A stretch of DNA of 64,000 bases, taken from Aerococcus viridans. Its GTDB lineage: Bacteria > Bacillota > Bacilli > Lactobacillales > Aerococcaceae. Below are positions 1-8,469 of the stretch, piece after piece. The notes below the pieces were generated by a model. It made no database searches, was not told the origin of the DNA, and saw only the letters and a program-made list of their open reading frames with translations. Each line of letters starts with the position of its first letter. The first letter of the stretch is position 1. A program made the translations under genes and the position numbers. Location of the stretch: positions 18,581 to 82,580 of the forward strand of contig NZ_PNHQ01000009.1 in NCBI RefSeq assembly GCF_002871935.1, in the 5' to 3' direction.

Positions 1-1
1 T

Positions 2-352
2 TGCTTACTCATATTGGAGCAATATAAACTACCTGCCATATTTATATATGGATTGCTAGTGGTGATTCATGCAGTCCCTGAAATTCAAAGAGAAATCAAA
101 AATATGCACGATGCTAGTTTATTAAGGGGCAAAAGGTTGTATCCTTGGTCAACTTTATACTATGTAAAAGTAATTTTTTTAGCCCTTAATTGGCGAGATC
201 GCTATGCAGAAGCCATGTGTTCTAGAGGTTTTTCTGAAAATCAACCTCGACTACACTATCAATATTGGAAGGTATCACCGGTATCTGTCATATTATCTAT
301 TGGCTTAATCATATTTGGGAACATTTTAATGAGATTGGAGTATTTTATTTAA
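2..352 (+). CDS. EcfT-like transmembrane protein of an ECF transporter, 3' part only
   Basis: The reading frame is open to the left window edge, so the true start is outside; the TTG at 14 is only an internal codon. The protein has a hydrophobic segment near its start, a cationic middle, an AMCSRGF motif and a final hydrophobic helix. The A-x-x-RG-type motif is what EcfT proteins use to couple to the ATPases of energy-coupling factor transporters. The stop overlaps the tenA start (TAATG), and thiW (an S-component) follows, so it probably serves thiamine-precursor uptake. The ATPase gene is presumably upstream. Family assignment is good; substrate is inferred from the neighbours. Confidence 0.75.
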   Translation, partial: CLLILEQYKLPAIFIYGLLVVIHAVPEIQREIKNMHDASLLRGKRLYPWSTLYYVKVIFLALNWRDRYAEAMCSRGFSENQPRLHYQYWKVSPVSVILSIGLIIFGNILMRLEYFI

Positions 353-1041
353 TGAAAGAGACATTTATTGAAATTGTATGAAAGCAGACGACACCATATT
401 GGGAGGGTAGTTTTAGTCATCCCTTCATTGTGCAGTTACAAGATGGGACTTTACCGATTGAAAACTTTCGTTACTATTTGATACAAGATGCCTATTATCT
501 ACGTCACTTTTCCGCACTTTATAAGCGTGTAGCTGAGATAACCAGTAATCCGATTTTGAAAACTCAAATGTTGGATAATGCTAATGATTTAGCTGAAGGT
601 GAGCTGGCTATCCGTGCCAAGTTTTTTGAAGAATTGGGGATCACTGATACTGAATTAAAAGAAACAGGTGTTGCTCCCACAGCTTATCATTACGTTTCTC
701 ATATGTATCGTCAGTTAGTTGAAAATAATGATGCGGTTGCTGCTGCAAGTTTATTACCTTGTTCTTGGCTTTATTTTGAAATTGGGCAAAAATTAAGACA
801 GTCGAACGAGCCTTCTCCTGTACCAATTTATCAGGATTGGATTGAAACATATGGTGGGGACGAGGCCCGAGTGGCAATAGAGCAAGAATGCACATTGCTT
901 AACCAATTATATGCTGAAAGTAGTCAAGAAGATAAAGAAAGTATGATTTCAGCCTTTGTAATTAGTGCAAGAATGGAGTTTAATTTCTGGGAGATGGCCT
1001 TTAATTTCGAGAAATGGCCGGTGGGTATAGCGAATGATTAA
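352..1041 (+). pseudogene. tenA: TenA-family thiaminase II / aminopyrimidine aminohydrolase with in-frame TGA at codon 10
   Basis: TenA hydrolyses aminopyrimidine thiamine breakdown products for salvage. From the ATG at 352, translationally coupled to the EcfT stop, the frame reads MKETFIEIV, then TGA (379-381), then KQTTPYWEGSFSHPF and the rest of a normal TenA. The family usually has Trp at about this place, so the stop looks like a TGG to TGA change. Downstream the protein is intact: IQDAYYLRHF, the LLPCSWLY segment with the catalytic Cys, and the C-terminal EFNFWEMA segment. The only later in-frame start seen is GTG at 430, without a well-placed ribosome binding site, and it would drop the conserved WEGSFSHPF. 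The end overlaps thiW by 8 bases. Confidence 0.75.
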
Positions 1042-1558
1042 AGACTATAAAATTGAAAAAATGAGCATTTTAGCTATGATGATTGCCATGGATGTTGTCT
1101 TATCCCCCTTATTACGGGTTGAAGGTATTGCACCTATGTCGAGTGTCATGAATGTGATTGCAGCAGTTTTGATGGGACCGGTATATGGCACCTTGATGGC
1201 CTTATCATGTGGTATTCTCAGAATGATATTGTTTGGGATTCCACCTTTAGCATTAACAGGTGCAGTCTTTGGTGCTTTTCTATCTGGTATTGGCTATCGA
1301 TTAACAAGTAAATACTTAGCTGCAATTATAGGAGAATTTATCGGTACCGGTTTGGTTGGTTCACTCCTCTCTTACCCGGTAATGGTATGGTTTACAGGGT
1401 CTGCTCAGGGTATGTATTGGTTTGTATATACACCTAGATTTATCATCGGTGCACTTTCTGGATCGATAATGGCTTATTTTATTTTGATCAGACTCGATAA
1501 GTTAGCATATATCCAGCACGTGAAAGGCATATTTTGGCCTACAATTAAAAAAATTTAG
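1034..1558 (+). CDS. thiW: ThiW family ECF S-component, probable hydroxyethylthiazole uptake
   Basis: A 174-residue, very hydrophobic protein with about five or six membrane helices. It starts inside the tenA end, so translation is probably coupled. The N-terminal helix (MSILAMMIAMDVVLSPLLRV) and the segment with VMNVIAAVLMGPVYGTLMAL are typical of ThiW, the substrate-binding subunit for the thiazole moiety of thiamine in ECF transporters. With the EcfT protein and TenA it makes a thiamine-salvage operon. The gene ends just before a 177-bp dispersed repeat that ends in a terminator-like hairpin. Substrate is inferred from the family. Confidence 0.85.
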   Translation: MIKDYKIEKMSILAMMIAMDVVLSPLLRVEGIAPMSSVMNVIAAVLMGPVYGTLMALSCGILRMILFGIPPLALTGAVFGAFLSGIGYRLTSKYLAAIIGEFIGTGLVGSLLSYPVMVWFTGSAQGMYWFVYTPRFIIGALSGSIMAYFILIRLDKLAYIQHVKGIFWPTIKKI

Positions 1559-1575
1559 TCCGTTTATCCTGAAAT

Positions 1576-1752
1576 CAAAAAGAAGGTGAGACAAAAGTCG
1601 TATAGAATTGACGTACTGAACCAAAAGGCGAACAATAATGAAATATTATTGGAGACATTTGGGCAGTATCGGACAATGCTGACTTTTGGAACCCAATGAT
1701 AAACGTTCTTATATAGCAAAGAGAGGCTGGGACATTTTTGTATCAGCCTCTT
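1576..1752. repeat. 177-bp dispersed intergenic repeat, copy A
   Basis: Matches copy B (9611-9787) over the same length with about 12 differences and no indels seen. It holds an inverted repeat (CAATAAT, spacer GAAAT, ATTATTG, flanked by CCAAA and TTTGG) and ends in a hairpin with arms AGAGGCTG and CAGCCTCT (1722-1751) followed by T-rich DNA. It sits between convergent genes, so the hairpin may serve as a terminator for the thi operon. The rest of the 1559-2012 gap (1753-1945) has no gene I can support. Confidence 0.85.
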
Positions 1753-1945
1753 TTTTGATTTGAAATATGAGGATTAATCTTGATTAAATACAGGGAAGAC
1801 TTTACTATCACCATAATCGGCAATCTTTTCCATATTTCTAAAATTGTTACAAGCATATCCTACACCTTAAAGTCTACTTTAGGTCAAAGCAGAAGTTCTA
1901 TATTTCCTAAAATGCTACGTTGAATACTCATTTATACCTTTAAAT

Positions 1946-1984
1946 AAAAAAGCGCTGCACCGGTTTTGGTGCAACGCTTTGCTT
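1946..1984 (-). terminator. Rho-independent terminator of the DJ-1/PfpI gene
   Basis: A strong hairpin with arms AAGCGCTGCACC and GGTGCAACGCTT around a short loop; on the minus strand it runs into a T-rich tract. Confidence 0.8.
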
Positions 1985-2012
1985 AGCATCATGCGATAAA
2001 ATTTATGCTATC

Positions 2013-2528
2013 TTATTTTAGTGCATCGACAATAGCTTGATCAAATGCAGGTAAGTCTTCAGGTGTTCGACTTGAAATTAATTTACCAGCTTCATCGATC
2101 ACAACTTCTTTATCATAGAAATTTGCACCAGCATTTTTCACATCAATGGCCACTTGTTTCACTGCGGTAATGTCTTTACCTTTTAAGGTTTCGGCATTTA
2201 CCAATAATTGAGGACCATGGCAGATAGTGAAAATCCATTTGTTGTTGCTGTCAAAATGACGTACAAATTCTAACATGCTGTCATATTTACGTAATTGGTC
2301 AGGCGAATAGCCACCAGGAATTAATAAGGCATCGAAATCTTTCGCTTCTACTTCATCGATAGATTTTTCAATGGTTACCTCAGTTCCTTCAGCTTTCCCA
2401 CGAACAGTTTCACCAGCTTTCATTCCGATGGTGACGACTTCGTGTCCAGCTGCTTCTAAAGCTTTCTTTGGTTCAGTATATTCAGAATCTTCAAATAAGT
2501 TAGCCAATACAGTTGCAATTCTTGCCAT
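2013..2528 (-). CDS. DJ-1/PfpI superfamily protein (type 1 glutamine amidotransferase-like)
   Basis: 171 residues, the usual length of the PfpI/YfkM/YraA group. An N-terminal Rossmann-like segment (ARIATVLANLFEDSEYTEP) carries the conserved Glu region. The nucleophile elbow is TICHGPQLL with Cys followed by His, and ALLIPGGYSPD is the preceding strand-turn. Family members are stress proteins variously described as proteases, chaperones or deglycases; I cannot say which applies. A good AAGGAGG site precedes the ATG on the minus strand. It appears monocistronic, ending at the hairpin at 1946-1984. Confidence 0.9.
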   Translation of the reverse strand: MARIATVLANLFEDSEYTEPKKALEAAGHEVVTIGMKAGETVRGKAEGTEVTIEKSIDEVEAKDFDALLIPGGYSPDQLRKYDSMLEFVRHFDSNNKWIFTICHGPQLLVNAETLKGKDITAVKQVAIDVKNAGANFYDKEVVIDEAGKLISSRTPEDLPAFDQAIVDALK

Positions 2529-2793
2529 AATTTATAGCCTCCTTAAAGCTTTGACACTTATATACTAAAGGATATATTTATATCATGCAAAGGAAACGAA
2601 TTATAAACGTATTTGCCCTCTATAATGAATAAGCGCTTAAAATTATTTATTTGCCCATTATTGAGTAATTAATTAGATGTATAGGTCAATATAGTTTAAG
2701 TATTCAACTTTCTAGCTGTGATTGCAGCGCTATATCTAATAATATTTCTTGGTTAAAGTCAGCGTTAAATGAATAGATTCTTTTTCTAATAAA

Positions 2794-3447
2794 TTAGGAT
2801 GGTGAATTTTCTAAGAGTGTAGACCATTTGTCTTGGATCTTCTTGGCAACGATCTCTTGATCACTACTAGTTAGGATATCGTATTGGCTAACATCAATAG
2901 CCATTTTAGCTGAATGGTCATAGTTTTCGTACCATTCATCGTATAGGGTGTGCAGTTGCTTATAGTAGGCTAGTAAATCTGGTCGACCTTCTATTTGTTC
3001 GTATGGACGACCACGACGCTTGATTTTCTCAAGGATTAAATCGAAAGGCGCATGTAAGTAAACAAGTAATTCTGGTGATTGGTTGGTTGATTCTGAAATA
3101 ATACGAACATCATCCATCATATTGGCTAATAAATCTTGATATAATTCCCATTCTACATCTGATATATTGCCGTTCATATTATTTACCTGCGTAAATAAAG
3201 CATCTTCATAAATTGACCGGTCTAAGATTGCACGTTCATATGTCATCCCGCGTTTAATACTTTTAACGCGTTGGTTTAAAAAGTAAATCTGCAGTGAAAA
3301 AGCATATTTCGTTGGTTCGTTGTAGTATGCATCCAAAATTGGATTTTCTGATACTTCCTCAAAAAGAGGTTCTGCTTGAAATATTTCTGCCATATGGTTG
3401 GTATAGGTTGTCTTACCAACACCGATCATGCCTGCCATGGTAATCAT
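2794..3447 (-). CDS. Deoxynucleoside kinase (dGK/dAK type), first of two paralogues
   Basis: Phosphorylates deoxynucleosides to their monophosphates in the salvage pathway. The start is placed at 3447 because AAGGAG lies 9 bases before it; an ATG at 3465 is also in frame but has no clear site. The protein (217 aa) has P-loop GMIGVGKTT at residues 6-14, the FEEV Glu, a DRS motif at 76-78 and an Arg-rich lid (IKRRGRPYEQ). It parallels the kinase at 11065-11739. Unlike that one it is alone, and I see no NrdR-type box upstream. Exact base specificity cannot be read from the sequence. Confidence 0.88.
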   Translation of the reverse strand: MITMAGMIGVGKTTYTNHMAEIFQAEPLFEEVSENPILDAYYNEPTKYAFSLQIYFLNQRVKSIKRGMTYERAILDRSIYEDALFTQVNNMNGNISDVEWELYQDLLANMMDDVRIISESTNQSPELLVYLHAPFDLILEKIKRRGRPYEQIEGRPDLLAYYKQLHTLYDEWYENYDHSAKMAIDVSQYDILTSSDQEIVAKKIQDKWSTLLENSPS

Positions 3448-3615
3448 ATTCAATTGCTCCTTCATCTAATTAGTCGGAGCAATTATAGCATAAATTTGAC
3501 CTGACTTGGATAAAGAGACTTGTTGAAAAGGATACGTTTACATGGTAAATGACCGCTTTATTCTTTGATGACCTATGGTACAATAGCCGTGGATTATGAG
3601 AAAGGGTGGGTCAAG

Positions 3616-4392
3616 ATGGTAGATTTAAATAAGAAAATATTAGAAACTGCCTTGTTAGCTGGGCAAATTATGACAGAAAGTAATGCAGAATCATATCGTG
3701 TTGAAGATACGATGAACCGTATTTTAACAACATCAAATGCAGCATATGCCGTGGCAATCTCGCTTTCAACAGGTTTATATATAACCCTTGATGACCCATC
3801 TTTTGAAGGTTCTGGGTTTACTGGTATTAAGAGAATTACACGCCGTTCTAACAATTTAAATAAAATTACCCAAGTGAATCATATTTCACGTGAATTGACT
3901 TCCGGTAATATGTCAATTGACGAAGCTTATGAGCGGTTACAGGTTATTCGATTCCATCAGCCGCAATATTCAAAATTACAAGTATCCATTGGGGTAGTTG
4001 GTTTAGCTGCAGCCTTCTCTTTCCTTTTTGGGGGCGGTATTAACGAATTAATCATGAGTACAATGAATGGTTTTATTTTAGCCTTATTATACCGTCTAGA
4101 AGATAAATACTATATTAGTGAAGGCTTTTCAAATATTATTCAAGCACTTGTTGTAACAGTGGCTGCTTATTTAATGCAAGCCTATGTATTATCGAATACA
4201 GATATCAATATTGTAATTATTTCTACATTGATGCCAATGGTTCCAGGTACAGCCATAACGAACTCCTTACGAGATATTTTTCATGAGGATTACATTGCGG
4301 GTGTTTCTAGAGCAACAGAGGCCTTCTTGAACGCCTTAATGATTGCCTTAGGCGCTGCACTGGGTCTGGCGTTGATCGGAGGTTTATATTAA
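3616..4392 (+). CDS. ThrE/YjjP-like threonine/serine exporter subunit (cytoplasmic plus membrane half)
   Basis: The start at 3616 is preferred over an ATG at 3565 because a G-rich site (AAAGGGTGGG) precedes it and the resulting 258 aa fits the family. The first 120 or so residues are soluble, with the family feature GQIMTESNAESYRVEDTMNRI. Five hydrophobic helices follow, including LMPMVPGTAITNSLRD, which is typical of the ThrE_1 domain. The stop overlaps the next start (TAATG); the two small proteins together correspond to one full-length ThrE. Role as amino-acid exporter is from the family; the substrate here is not proven. Confidence 0.85.
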   Translation: MVDLNKKILETALLAGQIMTESNAESYRVEDTMNRILTTSNAAYAVAISLSTGLYITLDDPSFEGSGFTGIKRITRRSNNLNKITQVNHISRELTSGNMSIDEAYERLQVIRFHQPQYSKLQVSIGVVGLAAAFSFLFGGGINELIMSTMNGFILALLYRLEDKYYISEGFSNIIQALVVTVAAYLMQAYVLSNTDINIVIISTLMPMVPGTAITNSLRDIFHEDYIAGVSRATEAFLNALMIALGAALGLALIGGLY

Positions 4393-4916
4393 TGACTACA
4401 ATGGATATTATTTTCCAACTAATAGGTGCTTATGGGGTAGGTTTGTTCGCAATTTTAACGATTGAAGGGCCACGAAAAGTTTTATTTTGGACACCTTTCA
4501 TTAATGTTGCTGGTTGGGCTAGTTATTTGATAAGTTTACATATTGGTGGTTTTTCAATAACAATGGCGACTTATTTTGGTTCTTTGGTTATTGCGTTAAT
4601 CTCTCAAATGTATGCACGTATTTTCAGAGAACCGGTAACAGTTTTCTTTATTCCAGCGTTCTTCCTCTTTGTGCCAGGAGGGGGCATGTATCGAACGGCG
4701 TTAGCGTTTATTCAAGGAGATACAGCTCAAGGCCTTACTGAACTAGGAGGTACACTATTTACTGCCTTGGCGATTGCGCTTGCAGTTTATACATCAGATA
4801 CTTTTATACAAATTATTAATAAACAAAAGTTCCCAAAATTTATCCGGAAAAACTACCGTGTGATACCTAAAGTAGGGAAGAAAAGTGAAAAGAAAATCGA
4901 GAAAAAGATTAAATAG
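4392..4916 (+). CDS. ThrE/YjjB-like threonine/serine exporter subunit (small membrane half)
   Basis: 174 residues with about five membrane helices, matching the ThrE_2 domain: GPRKVLFWTPFINVAGWASY at the start and FFLFVPGGGMYRTALAFIQGD in the middle. It overlaps the upstream ThrE_1 gene by one base and would pair with it. The C-terminus is a lysine-rich cytoplasmic tail (GKKSEKKIEKKIK). A hairpin at 4981-5013 probably ends the operon. Confidence 0.85.
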   Translation: MTTMDIIFQLIGAYGVGLFAILTIEGPRKVLFWTPFINVAGWASYLISLHIGGFSITMATYFGSLVIALISQMYARIFREPVTVFFIPAFFLFVPGGGMYRTALAFIQGDTAQGLTELGGTLFTALAIALAVYTSDTFIQIINKQKFPKFIRKNYRVIPKVGKKSEKKIEKKIK

Positions 4917-4980
4917 ATTAGACTTATTTCTATATAATAATTCGAAATAAGCTGACAGCGGATGGCCATTTCAATTTTAG

Positions 4981-5013
4981 GACGTATGTGATTTGTCACT
5001 GCGTCTTTTTCTA
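4981..5013 (+). terminator. Probable terminator of the thrE-like pair
   Basis: Arms GACG/CGTC and GTGA/TCAC with a small internal loop, followed by TTTTTC. Confidence 0.6.
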
Positions 5014-5043
5014 TTATAATGATAGAAAAGAGGGGGAGTCAGT

Positions 5044-6225
5044 ATGGAAAACTGGTTTATATTGTTGGTAACCAGTATTGTACTTACTGGTTGTGGGTTC
5101 AATCACCAGGATACGGGTGTAGATTTGGATACGGCGAATGTTGGTGAAGAAGTTTCTAGCTTGGATGAAGAGGAGAACTTTTTCACGGAAGCTTTTGGGG
5201 CCAATGGAGAAGAGGTATTGAAGCAATTTAATGTAAAAGAGGCTGATTTACCGGCGGTTGAACTAAGAGATTCAGGCATTCAAGAGAGTCATTTTTTGCG
5301 TTTGAATGGGCTAGACCAGTATGTGTATGAGGTGGGTCAGGGTGAGGGCTTACCGGTGGTGATCTTTCTTCATGGAGGACCAGGATTTTCATATACGGAC
5401 CAGGCGGATACTTTGGCAGGTTTATATGATCAAGTGAATATACTTTTTTGGGATCAGATTGGTGCAGGAAAAACGTATGAAGCTAATCCAAGTGCAGAAC
5501 CTAATATAATCGATTTACAGGCTTCTTTAACAGATTTAGTTGCTTATACCAAGGCCCGTTATGGGGTTGATCGAGTGGGTATTATTGGTCATTCATGGGG
5601 GGCAGCATTAGGGGCTTCTTATGTGCTTGACTATCCAGATGATGTGGCTTTTTATGTGGGCATTGGACAAGTGGTAACGCCAGTTGAGGATGAGGCAGTG
5701 GCTTTAAGTCAGACGCGCGAATTGGCGACAAGCTTAGGACGTCAAGATCTACTTGATCAATTAAGTGAGATTTCAACTGACTATCCTAATCCAAATGATT
5801 TTTTGACTTTAGCTTATGAGGCAGCGATTTTACGGTCAGTTCAGCGTGAATTAGGGTTTGGAACAGCTGATTTTGTCCAATATTTACCTTTATTGTTAAC
5901 CAATAAGATAGATAAACTATCTGAAAATGATCAGGAAATGCTAGACCGTATGCTACTTAACCAGCGTTTGTATCGAGAGTTATTGGCGATAGATATCTAT
6001 GCAAGGGACCTCGAATTGAGTGTGCCATTTTATCTAATTTCTGGGGAAAATGATATCCAAGTACCAAAAATTCAGTCAGAAAAATTAATTGAAAGGGTTC
6101 AAGCACCGACAAAAGAAATGATCATTATACCGGATGCGGGGCATACCCCAATGATCGATCAAGAAAAGGACTTTATACAATCGCTAACAACCATTATAAA
6201 CCGGACATTTTCGGCAAATGGATGA
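5044..6225 (+). CDS. Secreted lipoprotein alpha/beta hydrolase, proline iminopeptidase-like (S33)
   Basis: 393 aa with a type II signal peptide: a hydrophobic stretch and lipobox LTGC, with Cys17 as the predicted lipid anchor. An acidic linker of about 50 residues follows, then an alpha/beta hydrolase domain. HGGPGFSY (110-117) is the oxyanion motif typical of prolyl iminopeptidases; the predicted catalytic triad is Ser184 (GHSWG), Asp337 (GENDIQVP) and His367 (DAGHTP). The site AGAGGGGGAG precedes the ATG. Prolyl iminopeptidases are usually cytoplasmic, so a membrane-anchored form is somewhat unusual. The substrate could be a peptide or a small ester. Confidence 0.8.
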   Translation: MENWFILLVTSIVLTGCGFNHQDTGVDLDTANVGEEVSSLDEEENFFTEAFGANGEEVLKQFNVKEADLPAVELRDSGIQESHFLRLNGLDQYVYEVGQGEGLPVVIFLHGGPGFSYTDQADTLAGLYDQVNILFWDQIGAGKTYEANPSAEPNIIDLQASLTDLVAYTKARYGVDRVGIIGHSWGAALGASYVLDYPDDVAFYVGIGQVVTPVEDEAVALSQTRELATSLGRQDLLDQLSEISTDYPNPNDFLTLAYEAAILRSVQRELGFGTADFVQYLPLLLTNKIDKLSENDQEMLDRMLLNQRLYRELLAIDIYARDLELSVPFYLISGENDIQVPKIQSEKLIERVQAPTKEMIIIPDAGHTPMIDQEKDFIQSLTTIINRTFSANG

Positions 6226-6295
6226 TTATTTTTTACCAATATTTATGCTAAAATGTATACAGACAAATCTATACAATAATATGCGGAGGATAAAT

Positions 6296-7120
6296 ATGAC
6301 CAAGCAATTGATTCCAAACGGCGGTAATTGTTTAGCTTCAGTAGCCCTACTTGAAGGTAAGCAACCATTATTATGGGCCTTCCGTGAAAAGAGCTTGATG
6401 CCAAGTGATAGTGGTTGGCGTTTTTTTGCTGCGACGGATACGCAAACTGAAATTATGGACGGAAAGAGTGTACTTCTTGTCGATATTAATAAAGTCGCTG
6501 AACTGGAACCAACTGTAGCGGGTATTTATTGGTATCCAGAAGGAGCTGATTTTCAATTAGCCAGTAAAGATGGCAACAAATATTTCGTGTACAACGATAC
6601 CTTTGAAAGAGTTGTACCGGCAACTAACTATAAAGACTTACCTCATTCGTCAAAAGTCTTCGCGCAACATTTTAATGAGGCTACAACAATATCAAGCCCT
6701 AATGCTATGGCTGAAAGTTTACAATTATCAGCTGAAAAAGTAGATATGCTGAAACTATTAGATTTAATGCATACAAACGATGCAGGAAATCTATCAGATA
6801 TAGAAATTTTTATGAATGCTGGCCTATTATTTGGCTTCGTAGCTATGCGAAATAAATCCCTGCATATGACCTTATCAGATGGGCAATTGGATGATATCGT
6901 GGGCATCATGATGGATTACTTTAATCTAAACCGAGAGAAAGCCAATGCTTATGTTTACCATTATACTAACTTAAAGCACGATGGGACAGCGGTTGCTGAA
7001 CAACAATTGACGATGTATGGGGGCAAAATGTATGAGTGGTTAAATGTTGACGACTTTCATGCAATCAAAAATGAGTATGCCAACCTCGTGATGCATCATC
7101 GCAAAGCCAAAATGGTTTAG
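6296..7120 (+). CDS. DUF2185-domain protein with C-terminal domain of unknown function
   Basis: The frame is open from 6218, but GCGGAGG at 6282-6288 places the start at 6296 (274 aa). The first 90 or so residues (GNCLASVALLEGKQPLLWAF then SDSGWRFFA) resemble DUF2185 proteins. The remaining part is mostly helical with no motif I recognise. No signal peptide or membrane helix is seen. It lies 28 bases before lrgA and may be co-transcribed, but no link to that system can be claimed. Confidence 0.6.
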   Translation: MTKQLIPNGGNCLASVALLEGKQPLLWAFREKSLMPSDSGWRFFAATDTQTEIMDGKSVLLVDINKVAELEPTVAGIYWYPEGADFQLASKDGNKYFVYNDTFERVVPATNYKDLPHSSKVFAQHFNEATTISSPNAMAESLQLSAEKVDMLKLLDLMHTNDAGNLSDIEIFMNAGLLFGFVAMRNKSLHMTLSDGQLDDIVGIMMDYFNLNREKANAYVYHYTNLKHDGTAVAEQQLTMYGGKMYEWLNVDDFHAIKNEYANLVMHHRKAKMV

Positions 7121-7148
7121 CGGATTTTACAGAATGGAGCGTTAAAAA

Positions 7149-7517
7149 GTGAAGTATCTCAAGCAAGCTTTTATTATTATTATGATTACTTTAATCGCTG
7201 AAGTATTATCACACACATTACCTTTACCATTGCCAGCCTCGATTTACGGCATGCTGATATTATTTGTCTGCTTAATGACTGGTGTGATTAAGCTGGAACA
7301 AGTTGAAAATGTTGGTGAATGGTTAATCGCTGTGATGCCTGCCATGTTCGTAGTGCCAGGTGCGGGTTTTATTACCTCTTGGTCAAGTTTACAGCCGCAT
7401 TTGTTATCTTGGTCAGTGATTATTTCGGTGACAACTATTCTTGTAATGATCGTTGCTGGTCTTATAGCGCAATCACTACAAAAACGTCAGAATGCTAAGA
7501 ACGGAGGAGAAAAATAA
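7149..7517 (+). CDS. lrgA: LrgA/CidA family holin-like membrane protein
   Basis: 122 residues with four hydrophobic helices. PLPLPASIYGMLILFVCLM and the later MPAMFVVPGAGFI are typical of the LrgA/CidA family, which is linked to murein hydrolase control, programmed lysis and, in some bacteria, pyruvate uptake. The start is GTG with GGAG upstream. Its stop overlaps the start of lrgB (TAATG), the classic two-gene arrangement. No LytSR two-component genes are in the window, so the regulator is unknown. Confidence 0.88.
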   Translation: MKYLKQAFIIIMITLIAEVLSHTLPLPLPASIYGMLILFVCLMTGVIKLEQVENVGEWLIAVMPAMFVVPGAGFITSWSSLQPHLLSWSVIISVTTILVMIVAGLIAQSLQKRQNAKNGGEK

Positions 7518-8209
7518 TGAATAGTTTATTTGATTTATTCCCCTCGTTTGGCTTATTCCTAACTTTAGGTGTATATATGATTGCCATGTGGATAAACAAG
7601 AAATTAAAATCACCGATTGCTAACCCATTGTTAATCGCAGTGATTTTAATTATTGCGATCTTAGTTATTGGCAAGGTGAATGTGCCTGTTTATCAAGAGA
7701 GTGCGAGCTTTGTGTCTTATCTGTTAACACCAGCAACGATATCTTTAGCGATTCCAGTATATAAACAACGACACATTTTAAAAGAAAATTTCTGGACAAT
7801 TATCATTACAGTTGTGGTAGCGATGATTACAGCTGTTGCGAGTGTCTTGATTGTTGCGCTTATCTTTAATATGGAGGAAGAAATTTTACGTTCGGTATTA
7901 TCTAAATCAGTAACAACAGCGATCGCTATTGATATTACCGAAATTATTGGTGGTATTACACCAATCATTGTCGGTTCAGTTGTTTTGACGGGTATCTTTG
8001 GTGTTGTGGTGAACGAATGGATCTTCAAACTGCTAAAAATTGATTCATATTTTGCACGTGGTTTAGCTATGGGGACTTCAAGTCACGCCATGGGTACAGC
8101 AGAATCAATGAAAATTAATGAACTTCAAGGTGCAATGTCTAGTATCGCCATGGTAATATCTGGTATTGTGATTGCTATTTTAGTACCAATCGTCGCAGGT
8201 TTCCTATAA
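7517..8209 (+). CDS. lrgB: LrgB/CidB family membrane protein
   Basis: 230 residues with about six or seven membrane helices, the usual LrgB length. Conserved features include YLLTPATISLAIPVY, the charged middle, VTTAIAIDITEIIGG and GTSSHAMGTAES. It is coupled to lrgA by a one-base overlap and ends at a hairpin terminator (8244-8276). Partner of LrgA; exact role (antiholin-like or pyruvate transport) cannot be decided from sequence. Confidence 0.9.
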   Translation: MNSLFDLFPSFGLFLTLGVYMIAMWINKKLKSPIANPLLIAVILIIAILVIGKVNVPVYQESASFVSYLLTPATISLAIPVYKQRHILKENFWTIIITVVVAMITAVASVLIVALIFNMEEEILRSVLSKSVTTAIAIDITEIIGGITPIIVGSVVLTGIFGVVVNEWIFKLLKIDSYFARGLAMGTSSHAMGTAESMKINELQGAMSSIAMVISGIVIAILVPIVAGFL

Positions 8210-8243
8210 GAATAGGGAAGTATTAATGACTACATATATTTCC

Positions 8244-8276
8244 AAAAGTGTTGTCTATTTTGGACGACACTTTTTA
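8244..8276 (+). terminator. Terminator of lrgAB
   Basis: Arms AAAGTGTTGTC and GACGACACTTT with one wobble pair, followed by a T tract. Confidence 0.85.
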
Positions 8277-8469
8277 TTTGTCTCTAAAAGGCAAAAAACA
8301 AAATTAGATTTATTCTCATTTTATTGGAAATATACTACCCTTTTTCTCATAAATAGTGTTAAACTTATAGCATATTGATGCATTGTATGACGGATCTATT
8401 CATGAAGATAAATGCTATCTAAACCGACATAAATTGCACATAAACACATGATTTGAAAGGATGAGCAAC

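Noticed and set aside
1774..1866. A minus-strand frame of about 30 codons (GYACNNFRNMEKIADYGD...) in the gap after repeat A
   Set aside because: It reads like a gene remnant, but it is too short and has no start or ribosome site; I could not tie it to a family.
6218..6295. Longer start for the DUF2185-like protein overlapping the hydrolase gene
   Set aside because: GCGGAGG at 6282-6288 fits the ATG at 6296, and the extension has no family resemblance.
8281..8469. T-box leader or CodY box before ilvE
   Set aside because: No T-box AGGGTGG...ACCGCG element and no good AATTTTCWGAAAATT match were seen.
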